This document shows positions 17,197 through 26,019 of a stretch of DNA of 64,000 bases, one piece after another. Made by a program: the position numbers and the translations under genes. The DNA comes from UBA5543 sp964464965. GTDB lineage: Bacteria; Bacteroidota; Bacteroidia; Chitinophagales; Chitinophagaceae. The stretch covers positions 310,001 through 374,000 of the forward strand of contig CAYXHM010000001.1 of the NCBI GenBank assembly GCA_964464965.1, in the 5' to 3' direction. Position 1 is the stretch's first letter, and the number at the start of each line of letters is the position of its first letter. The notes under the pieces were generated by a model that made no database searches, was not told where the DNA came from, and saw nothing but the letters and a program-made list of their open reading frames with translations.

Positions 17197-17910
17197 TTAC
17201 TTCCTGGCAACCGTAAAAGCAATGTACCTGGTACGTGCCGGTAACACTGCCAGCACATACTTATTAATAAAATGAATACACCTGTTTTGTACCTTACCCG
17301 AAAAAAAGGTTGGTAAAATACCAAATGTTTTGGTTTGTACAATAGCAAAGGGGGCAAATAAGCTTTCCAGTTCATTATAAGACAGGTGTCGCCATGATGT
17401 ATTGCGCCCCTTTAGCCGTCGTGCAATGTGCAAAAGCATATTGCCACGGAGGTTTTCGGCAGAAAAAAAATACCCTCCGGGTTTCAATAAACGGTGGATG
17501 TTACGCACTGCCTGCCGCTGCACCTGCGGTGTCCTGGTAGAGGGATCAGACCGTTCTGCCTTTAGCCCCCCTATTACGGATTTTGCTATAATGATATCGT
17601 ACTGCTCCGCTTTCCATTCTCCATTTACCACGTCAAAAACGCGGTAACTCACCCTGTCTGCAACCCTGTACCTTTTATGCAGCCAGCCAGCTCTTTCAGA
17701 TATATCTGTAACATCTGTACATACCACGCTAAAACCCATCAGCGCCAGCCAAAGTGACAAGCCACCGTTGCGCTCGCCTATAGCCAGCACCTTGCTATCG
17801 CGCGGGAGGGAATCTAACAGAGGCAGCCAATATTCTATTAACTGCGACCAGTTGGGCACATCCCATTCTATAATGTCATGAAGGGGTAACTCCGGTGCTG
17901 TCTCTTCCAA
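17197..17910 (-). CDS. Class I SAM-dependent methyltransferase, TTG start
   Basis: The product is 237 residues. The SAM-binding motif I is 'VLAIGERNGGLSLWLALMG' (~40-58), the acidic strand-2 end is 'VVCTDVTD', and the late-strand block is 'LKPGGYFFSAENLRG'. No ATG or GTG lies upstream in frame before a stop, and the first internal ATG would remove motif I, so the TTG at 17910-17908 must be the start. It overlaps the end of the 2-epimerase gene by 35 bases. In a polysaccharide operon such enzymes usually cap or decorate sugars with O-methyl groups; whether the acceptor here is a sugar nucleotide, a lipid-linked chain or a protein is not visible. Confidence 0.8.
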   Translation of the reverse strand: MEETAPELPLHDIIEWDVPNWSQLIEYWLPLLDSLPRDSKVLAIGERNGGLSLWLALMGFSVVCTDVTDISERAGWLHKRYRVADRVSYRVFDVVNGEWKAEQYDIIIAKSVIGGLKAERSDPSTRTPQVQRQAVRNIHRLLKPGGYFFSAENLRGNMLLHIARRLKGRNTSWRHLSYNELESLFAPFAIVQTKTFGILPTFFSGKVQNRCIHFINKYVLAVLPARTRYIAFTVARK

Positions 17911-18991
17911 TGCCTGATAATATTTTTACAATGCGTTGCGCTGTTTTGCCGTCCCACAGGTCAGGTATATTGCCTTGTTTCCATGTACCGGAAAATATAC
18001 TTTTCAATGCGGATACCAGTTTGTTTATATCATTGCCCACCAATTCATTGGTACCAATGGTCACAGTTTCGGGCCTTTCCGTATTACTACGCAGTGTAAT
18101 GCAGGGAACACCCATAACGGTGGTTTCCTCCTGTATGCCGCCTGAATCTGTAATAACAGCCTTGCAACCACGCACCAGGTAAATAAATGAAAGATAACTG
18201 ACAGGGCCGGTAAGCACCAGGCGCGGGTGTATAAAGCCTGTAGCCTGCAATGAAGCCAATGTACGGGGATGAACGGCAAAAATCACATGATGGTCGCCGC
18301 AGTTATCTATAATGGCCTGTAATATCTCCCGCAGTTTTTCAGGACGGTCTGCATTGTGCGGGCGGTGCAGGGTGAGGATAAGACAACGGCTGAGATCAAG
18401 TCCATACTGCGCCAGTAATGGCGGCGCCACCAGCATATCCCTGTTCTGGTAGAGGGTATCTATCATTATATTGCCCACATAAAATACATTGGCAGCATTT
18501 ACCCCTGTCCGCATCAGGTTTTCATTAGCCGTTTCCGTAGTAGTGAAAAAATAATCCGCAATCGCATCCGTCACCATCCTGTTTATTTCTTCGGGCATGG
18601 TCATATCAAAAGAGCGAATGCCCGCTTCTATATGTGCTACTTTTACACGTTGCTTTTTTGCTACTATAGTGCAGGCCATGGTAGAATTAACATCACCTAC
18701 CACGATAACCAAATCAGGTTTATTAACCATAAGCTCCTGCTCAAAGCCTATCATAATATTGGCCGTCTGCACCGCTTGCGAGCCTGAGCCCGCATTGAGG
18801 TTGGCATGTGGCAGTGGTATGCCCAGCTCATCAAAAAAAACACGGCTGAGGTTGGCATCATAATGCTGGCCGGTATGTATCAGCCGGTATGTGATATCTA
18901 CGCCTTCGCTGCGTACCGTATCCAGCTCCCTGATGAGTGGCGCTATTTTTAAAAAATTGGGCCTTGCCCCGGCTACTATGGTCAGCTTCAT
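17876..18991 (-). CDS. UDP-N-acetylglucosamine 2-epimerase, non-hydrolysing (WecB/WbpI-like)
   Basis: The 371-residue GT-B-fold epimerase has the family blocks in order: 'TIVAGARPNFLKIAPLI', 'IHTGQHYD', 'VVGDVNST', 'HIEAGIRSFDMTMPEEINR' and 'VITDSGGIQEE'. It interconverts the GlcNAc- and ManNAc-type configuration of a UDP sugar by anti-elimination of UDP. Given the uronate dehydrogenase, oxidoreductase and N-acetyltransferase in the same operon, it may act at the end of the Wbp route (WbpI role) on UDP-GlcNAc3NAcA rather than on UDP-GlcNAc itself. Sequence alone does not separate the two. It overlaps the downstream methyltransferase by 35 bases and the upstream glycosyltransferase by 4. Confidence 0.92.
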   Translation of the reverse strand: MKLTIVAGARPNFLKIAPLIRELDTVRSEGVDITYRLIHTGQHYDANLSRVFFDELGIPLPHANLNAGSGSQAVQTANIMIGFEQELMVNKPDLVIVVGDVNSTMACTIVAKKQRVKVAHIEAGIRSFDMTMPEEINRMVTDAIADYFFTTTETANENLMRTGVNAANVFYVGNIMIDTLYQNRDMLVAPPLLAQYGLDLSRCLILTLHRPHNADRPEKLREILQAIIDNCGDHHVIFAVHPRTLASLQATGFIHPRLVLTGPVSYLSFIYLVRGCKAVITDSGGIQEETTVMGVPCITLRSNTERPETVTIGTNELVGNDINKLVSALKSIFSGTWKQGNIPDLWDGKTAQRIVKILSGIGRDSTGVTPS

Positions 18992-20193
18992 GATTGCCCG
19001 GTAAGAAAACCATGCAGGTTTTCAATTTGAATTTCCCTGTTAAAAATATTTTCCGCCACCTCTATGCAATTTTTCTTTATCACTTCCAGCTCTTCAACAG
19101 GCATAGTGGCTACCTGCTTCACTTTTTCGGTTATCTCTTTATAATCTCCGGGAGTGCAAACCCAGCCTGTTTTGTGTTGAGCGATAATAGTCTCTCCTTC
19201 TCCCCCACCTGAAAATATAACCGGCAACCCTGCGGCCATAGCCTCATATATTTTAGATGGAACAGCCCCGTAAATAGGTGTTACCAATGGAATCAACGTT
19301 ACGTCGTACTGCATGAGGGTTGCAGGTATATCCTTACGATGAACAGCATCATACAGGAATAAACCTTTATCCTGGTTACTCCTGATATATAATGCTACAT
19401 CATTCTTCTGCGAGCCTTCACCATATATATGCAGTTCCGCACCCTGTGCAGCAAAATTTATGTTCCTGCAAATATCCAGCACACCTTGCGCTATGCCCAA
19501 CAGGCCGGCATATACTATACGTAACTTGCCTCGCCGGATAGAAGCGGGCTGTGTTTTTCTCACTGCATCAAACCGCTGAAAATCCACACCATTGCGAAAC
19601 AGCAAAGACCGCCTGCTACCTGTAGCCTGCAACCGGGCTACAATTTCTGAAGATTGGCCTATACAGGCATAAGAACGGCGGTAGAGGTATTTTTCCAAAG
19701 CCTCGAGCCGCTTGTACATATACCCTTCTGATATAGCACCCAGCCTGAGCGCAGAAAGCGGCCATATGTCTGACACATTCATAATATGCCTTGCGCCGGA
19801 TAGCCTTGCCAATGCAAGACCGGTAAGCCCAAGCGTAAGCGGTGGCGATTCAGTTATAATATATGTGGGCATGAACCTTCTTACCCTGACTAAAGAAAAC
19901 ATAGACGTAAAGCCAAACGAAAGCATACTGATGATACGTGGGACAGGATTCTTAGCGTGAGAAGCGTATAAATTGTAACGCACCATGTTTATTCCATCCA
20001 CCTCATCAGTAATAGAAAATTTATTGCGGTAACCCTGGAAGACCTTACCGGTAGGGTAATTGGGCATAGCAGTGATAACCAGTACTTCCCATCCACGTTT
20101 TTGTAATCCAAGCACCGTTTCATACAAGCGCGATTGCGGCGCACCCATTTCCGGCGGAAAATATTTTGTCAGCAGTACGAGTCTCTTCTCCAA
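18988..20193 (-). CDS. Glycosyltransferase family 4 (WbuB-like), TTG start
   Basis: The 401-residue GT-B protein opens with 'LVLLTKYFPPEMGAPQSRLY', the N-terminal signature of WbuB-type GT4 enzymes, which are often amino-sugar transferases of O-antigen clusters. The C-terminal domain has 'IVYAGLLGIAQGV' and the donor motif 'SKIYEAMAAGLPVIFSGGG'. The start must be the TTG at 20193-20191: the first in-frame ATG would cut through the PPEMG motif. The gap to the upstream gene is 2 bases and the overlap with the downstream epimerase is 4, so it is tightly coupled. Confidence 0.88.
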   Translation of the reverse strand: MEKRLVLLTKYFPPEMGAPQSRLYETVLGLQKRGWEVLVITAMPNYPTGKVFQGYRNKFSITDEVDGINMVRYNLYASHAKNPVPRIISMLSFGFTSMFSLVRVRRFMPTYIITESPPLTLGLTGLALARLSGARHIMNVSDIWPLSALRLGAISEGYMYKRLEALEKYLYRRSYACIGQSSEIVARLQATGSRRSLLFRNGVDFQRFDAVRKTQPASIRRGKLRIVYAGLLGIAQGVLDICRNINFAAQGAELHIYGEGSQKNDVALYIRSNQDKGLFLYDAVHRKDIPATLMQYDVTLIPLVTPIYGAVPSKIYEAMAAGLPVIFSGGGEGETIIAQHKTGWVCTPGDYKEITEKVKQVATMPVEELEVIKKNCIEVAENIFNREIQIENLHGFLTGQS

Positions 20194-20195
20194 TC

Positions 20196-21503
20196 TTATT
20201 TCAGTTCCGAATAAAAATGTTTCAATTTGCCGGATGGCGGGCGTTCTATTTTGGGGACCCTGTTGATAACCACATTCAAACCAGGTGTAAGATATGTTGC
20301 AACTTTTTGTTTCAGCAATGCAATTTCATCGTTGGTTAAATCCCTATTGGCAACAATATCAAAAACGAAGGTATCAATGGCTACCTGCCTGATGATAAAC
20401 TCCCGGAGAACGCCGCTATTTTCCAGCACACTGCGTGATATATAGTAGAACGTAAGCCCAGCAGATTTTTTACCGCCAGGCAAAAATACCAGGTCATTAA
20501 CACGCCCAGACAAGCTACCTAATGAGCGACAGATACTATCATCCGGCCTATCCATTACTGTGCCTATGTCGCCTGTTTCGTAGCGTATCAAAGGCAGGGC
20601 TGCATTGTATAATGAGGTTGATAATAACCTTCCTTCGTTATTGTTATTTAATTGGCGTCCATTATCGTCTACAACTTCCGTAAGCAATGTTTCTTCGGTA
20701 AGGCGCCAGTAATCCTGTGCATCAAATGCCGTGAGGCAGGTTTCAGAAACTCCGTATTCCCTTATATTGGGCAAACCAAAAGCAGCCTGTAATAATTTAT
20801 GATCTTCAGGCGTGCATGTTTCTGATGTACAGATGCATATTTTCAGCGTAGGGCATATATCCTTCAACACCATGTTATGACGCAACAGGTACCTGGCGAA
20901 TACTGCCAGCGCATTCGTATATCCGTACACATAGTGAAAACGGTACTTCCTGAAATTGCCAACGAATGAAGACAGTGCGGCATCAGACAAATCGAACACG
21001 CTGAAGCGAATACGGTTCATCAGGCGGTCTTTGAACAATTCCTTTTTATTGGCTACAAACTCTTTAGGGATACCGTAAAAGCGTGCCTGCTTTGATGCGA
21101 AACCCAGCCCGTGCCAACTGTACCTGTCTGCTATAACAGCCCATGTCATAGCGTGAGACATCTTGTCTTTCGCATAGAAAAACGGCTGCCCGGTTGAGCC
21201 CGACGTGCTACCTACATGACAGCCTGATAGTTGTACCCCCTTTGTAATAAGCTGTGATAACGGTTGTTGTAAGTCCTTTTTTGTAATAACAGGGAGATCT
21301 TCCCATTTGCCAGGGAATATGTTGCCAACAAGGTTTTTATAAAACAGATTGTTATCATAATGATGTCTTGCCTGTGCCCATGCTTTGTTTTGCTGCCAGT
21401 GTATAAACTCATCAACACCCATTGACTGAAGGCGTTGCAATTCTTTAACTGCCGCAGCAAGCGGATAGCCTTTTATAGTTAATATTTTTTCGAACAGGCT
21501 CAT
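20196..21503 (-). CDS. CapK-like phenylacetate-CoA-ligase-family adenylating enzyme
   Basis: The 435-residue ANL-type AMP-binding enzyme has the phosphate-binding loop 'GSTSGSTGQP' (~98-107), a mid-domain 'ICICTSETCTPED', the 'REYGVSE' block and an 'RYETGDIG' hinge-region motif. A short C-terminal domain ends 'RPPSGKLKHF', with the usual catalytic lysine position. The family activates carboxylic acids as acyl-adenylates and thioesters. Members in capsule clusters (CapK) have no firm function; a likely role is activating an acyl or amino-acid group that is then attached to the polymer. No carrier protein or separate acyltransferase is adjacent. It sits between two glycosyltransferases with 2-base gaps. 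Confidence 0.82.
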   Translation of the reverse strand: MSLFEKILTIKGYPLAAAVKELQRLQSMGVDEFIHWQQNKAWAQARHHYDNNLFYKNLVGNIFPGKWEDLPVITKKDLQQPLSQLITKGVQLSGCHVGSTSGSTGQPFFYAKDKMSHAMTWAVIADRYSWHGLGFASKQARFYGIPKEFVANKKELFKDRLMNRIRFSVFDLSDAALSSFVGNFRKYRFHYVYGYTNALAVFARYLLRHNMVLKDICPTLKICICTSETCTPEDHKLLQAAFGLPNIREYGVSETCLTAFDAQDYWRLTEETLLTEVVDDNGRQLNNNNEGRLLSTSLYNAALPLIRYETGDIGTVMDRPDDSICRSLGSLSGRVNDLVFLPGGKKSAGLTFYYISRSVLENSGVLREFIIRQVAIDTFVFDIVANRDLTNDEIALLKQKVATYLTPGLNVVINRVPKIERPPSGKLKHFYSELK

Positions 21504-21505
21504 GG

Positions 21506-22537
21506 TTAGTTCAGTTCTTTAAGTAAACTGTGCCAGTTAACTTTCAGTAATTGCCAATCGAACTGCGTAGCAGTTGTACGGGCGTTTACACTCAGCTTTT
21601 TTGCAAATGCTCTATCGTTCAGTAAATCCAGTACGTTGGCAGCCATGGCCTGTGCATCATTTATATTTACCAGCAAGCCATTTACCCCATCTTCCACTAA
21701 AAAAGGCATGCCGCCTGCGTTGGTAGAAACTACTGGCAGGCCAAGTGCCATAGCTTCTATAACACTTACTGGCAGGTTATCATAATCAGTAGTATTGATG
21801 AATACATCTGCATCCTGCGCCAGGTTAATCCATTCCTTTTTTGAAAGCTTGCCGGTAAAACGGATGTGTTTTCCCACCCCAAGTGTTATAGCTAACTGTT
21901 TACATTGCTGCATACTGCCATCCAGATCGGGACCAACCATTGTGAGTTCAAGGCAGGGATTGTTTTTCAACAACTCCGCTACAACCTTAATAGCCATATG
22001 CGGATTGTATGTTTTGTGAAATGCACGCACCCATAGCAGCTTTGGAGATAATACAGGCCTTTCTTTGAAAGGATAATTATCCAACTCAATATGATTCGGG
22101 ATAAGGATGCTTTGCAGGCCCATATACTCCAACTGGTTTTTCAGGTATGCCGATACAGCAATATTCTTCCAGCTATTGCCAAACAATCGCCTGCACTTAG
22201 CAGGAGAGGTGCGCATCCTGTAAGGCAGGTTGCCACCCCGCAATATCGGGATGTATTTTATATTCAGCATGCTGGACAACAGGCCACACTGCCACGCAAA
22301 ATAAAAAGCGGAAGTGCTGAAGGTATCTATCAACACAACATCAACCTTTGAGCGATAACGCCATATTGCAGTCAACATATCTGCCAGCCGCAACAGTTTA
22401 TTCAGCTTATTGCTGCTGTAGTACATTGTATATCCTTCAAGTTCCAGCAGTGGGCCTAAAGTATCTATATTGCCGGGAGTATAGCCATGTGCAGCCAGCT
22501 TATTACCTATATATAAAATGCCCGGCTTAGTTTTCAT
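21506..22537 (-). CDS. Glycosyltransferase family 4
   Basis: The 343-residue GT-B protein has 'ILYIGNKLAAHGYTPGNID' as its N-terminal strand-loop. The C-terminal donor-binding domain has 'LWVRAFHKTYNPHMAIKVVA', 'LTMVGPDLDG', and the E-x7-E motif in 'SVIEAMALGLPVVSTNAGGM'. It should add one sugar to the growing undecaprenyl-linked repeat unit. It overlaps the upstream polymerase by 11 bases and is followed by the CapK-like gene after 2. Donor and linkage are not predictable. Confidence 0.9.
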   Translation of the reverse strand: MKTKPGILYIGNKLAAHGYTPGNIDTLGPLLELEGYTMYYSSNKLNKLLRLADMLTAIWRYRSKVDVVLIDTFSTSAFYFAWQCGLLSSMLNIKYIPILRGGNLPYRMRTSPAKCRRLFGNSWKNIAVSAYLKNQLEYMGLQSILIPNHIELDNYPFKERPVLSPKLLWVRAFHKTYNPHMAIKVVAELLKNNPCLELTMVGPDLDGSMQQCKQLAITLGVGKHIRFTGKLSKKEWINLAQDADVFINTTDYDNLPVSVIEAMALGLPVVSTNAGGMPFLVEDGVNGLLVNINDAQAMAANVLDLLNDRAFAKKLSVNARTTATQFDWQLLKVNWHSLLKELN

Positions 22538-23888
22538 CTTTATTACCTGCCCTTATATATACCGGCACGGCTGCCAGCGCATAACAGACTATAGTTGTAT
22601 TGGTACGCATAGCTGAATGCGCTGCCGTAAGAATAGCCATACAGAATAATGCAGCGCTGATACCTTTCCACAAATGATATTTCTGTTTATTCACCCAGTA
22701 AAAGGGAAACAAACACATAACGATTGCTGCGAGCAGACCACCTAAGCCATGCTCACTCATCAGCCTTGTAAATTCTGTATGTGCCGCCGAATCCTGCGGT
22801 GCGCCGAGGTCATTCCTTAGCTCTTTGGCACCACCCGGCCCGACACCAAACAAGGGGTAGTTTTTGAAAATTATCCAATCGGCCATGATGAGCGTACTGC
22901 GGCCTGAAGTCACCTTACGCCATGTCTTGGCCTGTTCACCCGAAAGAGTAGCCGCCGTTTCTCCGCGGTATCGCTGCGAAAGCTTATTGCCGGTAATTTT
23001 ATCTACCACATTAAAAGAAACCAAACCTGCCACTACAAATACCAGCAACACAAGCGTATAGCGATAAAAGGTTTTCCTGTTTACAATCATAGCAAAAGCA
23101 ACAGCTATAAGAATAGAAGCGACGGAAACGAAAACCCCGCCCCGGGAGAATGTAAGAAAGCTCCTGAAGAAGAGAAACGCGATCAAAAGATAACAAAGCA
23201 CCCGCGCTGAGACTGGGCGCTTTAGCAACAGCGATAGCATGATGTACATTATACCTAAACCCAATACAGTAGCTACCTGGTTGGTGCCACCGCCTGCAGC
23301 TTTAAAATTTGCACCAAGAGCAAAATTCACATCGCTGATGGCAGGGGTTTTTACAAGAAGGTATATAACTATAAATATGATAGGCAGTACCCCCACCTGT
23401 ATAGTACGTGCAAACCGCTCTATATCCCATCTTTCGCGGGCAACAAGCATCAACAGCAAAGAAAGTTCCAGTGTTGGCAAAATATTAAACACCCACTGCT
23501 CCCTGTCAAAGCCCGGGATATTAACAAACAGGCTGGGCAATAATAATGTAATCAACACGAAACCTATTTTAAACATAGGCTTATGTGTTTCTTCCTTTAC
23601 ATGGTATATAAATACTAGGATGATTGCTAAGAGTAAATAGTATTTACCAACCTCATCGAGTACAGGGGCACCCTTTACCATGCGCGACCATACCTCTAAT
23701 ATGGGTGATGCCGCGATGCCATACCATACCCAATCGTTCTTTTTATAGATGGCAGCTACGATAGTACCTATTATTACCAGCGCCCATACACCAGCTACCA
23801 ATAGTGGTACAAAGCATGACAGAAGCCCTACCAGGCTAACCAGGGCGATAACCGAAAGTGGTATTTTATGTGCCGTAATATTATTCAT
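22527..23888 (-). CDS. Wzy-type O-antigen/capsule polymerase
   Basis: This 453-residue integral membrane protein has about ten to twelve hydrophobic helices, and a long periplasmic loop after ~300 bearing 'LFGVGPGGAKELR' and 'DSAAHTEFTRLMSEHGLGGLL'. That loop is the signature of the O-antigen ligase/polymerase family (conserved His and Glu-His-Gly). As the only such protein in the cluster, alongside a flippase, Wza and Wzc, it is best taken as the Wzy polymerase that joins repeat units in the periplasm. It overlaps the upstream glycosyltransferase by one base and the downstream one by eleven. Confidence 0.85.
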   Translation of the reverse strand: MNNITAHKIPLSVIALVSLVGLLSCFVPLLVAGVWALVIIGTIVAAIYKKNDWVWYGIAASPILEVWSRMVKGAPVLDEVGKYYLLLAIILVFIYHVKEETHKPMFKIGFVLITLLLPSLFVNIPGFDREQWVFNILPTLELSLLLMLVARERWDIERFARTIQVGVLPIIFIVIYLLVKTPAISDVNFALGANFKAAGGGTNQVATVLGLGIMYIMLSLLLKRPVSARVLCYLLIAFLFFRSFLTFSRGGVFVSVASILIAVAFAMIVNRKTFYRYTLVLLVFVVAGLVSFNVVDKITGNKLSQRYRGETAATLSGEQAKTWRKVTSGRSTLIMADWIIFKNYPLFGVGPGGAKELRNDLGAPQDSAAHTEFTRLMSEHGLGGLLAAIVMCLFPFYWVNKQKYHLWKGISAALFCMAILTAAHSAMRTNTTIVCYALAAVPVYIRAGNKDEN

Positions 23889-25030
23889 TAGGCTATGCTG
23901 TACACTTCAGACATACTTTTCCTGAAATATTCATAGGTAAATAGATGGCTCATATTTATAGCGTTGTTACTTACGTCCTTTAAAGACCTTTGAGCAGCTA
24001 CTTTGTTAAGTGCATCCAATATATCAGAGACGGCAGTCGTATCCATCAGGAAGCCGTTTACCCCATCTGTAATCTGCTTGCTTATAGCAGACAGGTTGGT
24101 GGTAACCGGTATACAGCCATAAGCTGCTGCTTCGGCAATTACTTTCGGAAAACTTTCTGAGCTGCTGGGCAAAATTAATATGTGTGACATCGCGTATAGT
24201 TTATTCAACTCCTCCCTGCTAAGATTGCCTGTAACGATTGTAGTTAATCCTGTTATACCTTCAGCCTGTTGCCGTACTTCTTCCAGCAGTTTGCCGCCAC
24301 CTACAATAAACAGGTTCACGTATCGTTTACTTAACGTTTCACTTTTCAAAGCCTGAAGCAATTTCAGAATACCTTTCGAATGCATCATATTGCCTGCAAA
24401 AATCAGGTTCAACTCACCTGAAAAATCTTTGATTTTGCCAGCGGCATTCATGTCCTGCAACTCATGCTCATATATACAAGGATTTTTCAGGTCGAATACA
24501 TTCTGATGATTTGTACTGTTCCTGCCGCTTATGGTAATCCTGACATTATTTTTACGGATGCGCCTTAATATAGCACGCTGTACCCTGTAAGTAAACGGTA
24601 TGTTATTCATAGTCCACTCCCCTGCATATTTATGGGCGTAAATACGCTTCTTATCCAGTAAAGAAATAAGGATAGCCACGAAAGCAGGATGCGATGGCCC
24701 GCGGGTATGTATATGAGTAGCAGCAGGCAGATATTTCAATACCTGGTAAAAAAAAACCGGGTAGGCCAGTATTACAAAGAAGATGTTTATCAACCCACTC
24801 CTGCTGACACAGGGCAACATCACTGTTTTTATTTTGCTGCTGTTTACAGGCTTCAGCGATGGTTTATTATTTAACGTAGTTGCACCCAGCCATATAATAC
24901 TGTCAAACATATCCTCTATCACCCTCATTTCACGCAATACAGGATCGAAAACAAGGACCTGCCCATCGCTTTGTATCATAGCTGTATCTGATACTACTAA
25001 GAGTGTATGCTTTTGTATATCTCCAGGCAT
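23888..25030 (-). CDS. Glycosyltransferase family 4
   Basis: The product is 380 residues. The N-terminal domain is somewhat divergent ('TLLVVSDTAMIQSDGQVLVF', 'HIHTRGPSH'). The C-terminal domain is clear: 'LNLIFAGNMMHSKGILKLLQ', 'LFIVGGGKLLEEV', and 'LILPSSSESFPKVIAEAAAY' with the conserved Glu pair. It adds a sugar to the lipid-linked intermediate. Its 5' end overlaps the upstream glycosyltransferase by 34 bases. Donor and linkage are unknown. Confidence 0.87.
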   Translation of the reverse strand: MPGDIQKHTLLVVSDTAMIQSDGQVLVFDPVLREMRVIEDMFDSIIWLGATTLNNKPSLKPVNSSKIKTVMLPCVSRSGLINIFFVILAYPVFFYQVLKYLPAATHIHTRGPSHPAFVAILISLLDKKRIYAHKYAGEWTMNNIPFTYRVQRAILRRIRKNNVRITISGRNSTNHQNVFDLKNPCIYEHELQDMNAAGKIKDFSGELNLIFAGNMMHSKGILKLLQALKSETLSKRYVNLFIVGGGKLLEEVRQQAEGITGLTTIVTGNLSREELNKLYAMSHILILPSSSESFPKVIAEAAAYGCIPVTTNLSAISKQITDGVNGFLMDTTAVSDILDALNKVAAQRSLKDVSNNAINMSHLFTYEYFRKSMSEVYSIA

Positions 25031-26019
25031 TGCCCGATGTATTTTTCAGGACTAAATTCCTGTTGGAACAGTTCCCTCATTTTTTGAGGTAGCGTGGTAT
25101 CGTTAAGTATCAAATTTATTTGCTGCTGCCAGTTTTCAGGTTCAAAATTATTCATCAGCATTGCGGGCAAAAAGTCAGCAATTCTATCTGCAGCACTACC
25201 GGTTTTATAAGCTATAAAAGGCAAGCCCGCAGAAAGATATTGCAATAAAACCAGCGGCCCTGTTTCAGCAGGAGCACTATGAATGGCTAAATTATATTGA
25301 CCATATATGCCTGAAAAATCTGTAACACCGCTTATTATACGAATGCGGGGATTATTATTTATGAGTTGCATCAGTTCATAATAGTATTCCTGCTCTGCAA
25401 TGTTTCCATATATGTCCAGTTGCCAACCCATAGCTTGAAAAAGCCGTATAGCAAATTCAATATTCTTTACCCGCCTGATGTTAGCTATCATCATAGCTTT
25501 GTTCGCAACGCTATTTATTCCACCAGCAGGGGCTACCGGAATAATCGTATTCTCCAGCAGAAAAATTTTATCTTCGCTGACACCTAAGTGAGTCTTAGCC
25601 CATATTACCTGTGCCTTGTTTACACCTATATAATATTTTGGGCGGAAAATGCCCTTGAGCCTGGAAGGTATGGTTTGCACTACAGCCCCATGGTCATGTA
25701 TCAGTAGTTTATACTTACCCCTAAACAACCATTGAGCCAGCCTGAGATAGGCATACACATGCCGCAGGTGCGCATGCACTATATCATACTCACTGCATAT
25801 TTTATGTGCCTTGTATAATGTAACAGGATTAAACCTGCTCTGCCTGTTCAATACCCTTAGCCTTACACCTTTGTCCAGTTGATGGTCCAGCGCATAACCT
25901 GAATTGAACAACAGCGCAGCAACAGGAACATTTTCGGCAGATAGTAAAGAAGTAAGTGTTACGAACATCTTTTCAGCACCACCGGCCTGCAAACGGTCTA
26001 TAGCATGCAACACTTTCAT
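24997..26019 (-). CDS. Glycosyltransferase family 4
   Basis: The 340-residue product starts 'MKVLHAIDRLQAGGAEKMFV', the G-G-A-E loop typical of GT4 enzymes. The downstream domain shows 'IANIRRVKNIEFAIRLFQ', 'LDIYGN', and a weakened donor motif around 'GPLVLLQYLSAGLPFIAYKTG' where the first Glu of E-x7-E is replaced. It may still be active, as several GT4 members tolerate this change. Translation is coupled to the upstream GT2 gene by a 4-base overlap, and it overlaps the next gene by 34 bases. Confidence 0.82.
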   Translation of the reverse strand: MKVLHAIDRLQAGGAEKMFVTLTSLLSAENVPVAALLFNSGYALDHQLDKGVRLRVLNRQSRFNPVTLYKAHKICSEYDIVHAHLRHVYAYLRLAQWLFRGKYKLLIHDHGAVVQTIPSRLKGIFRPKYYIGVNKAQVIWAKTHLGVSEDKIFLLENTIIPVAPAGGINSVANKAMMIANIRRVKNIEFAIRLFQAMGWQLDIYGNIAEQEYYYELMQLINNNPRIRIISGVTDFSGIYGQYNLAIHSAPAETGPLVLLQYLSAGLPFIAYKTGSAADRIADFLPAMLMNNFEPENWQQQINLILNDTTLPQKMRELFQQEFSPEKYIGQCLEIYKSIHS

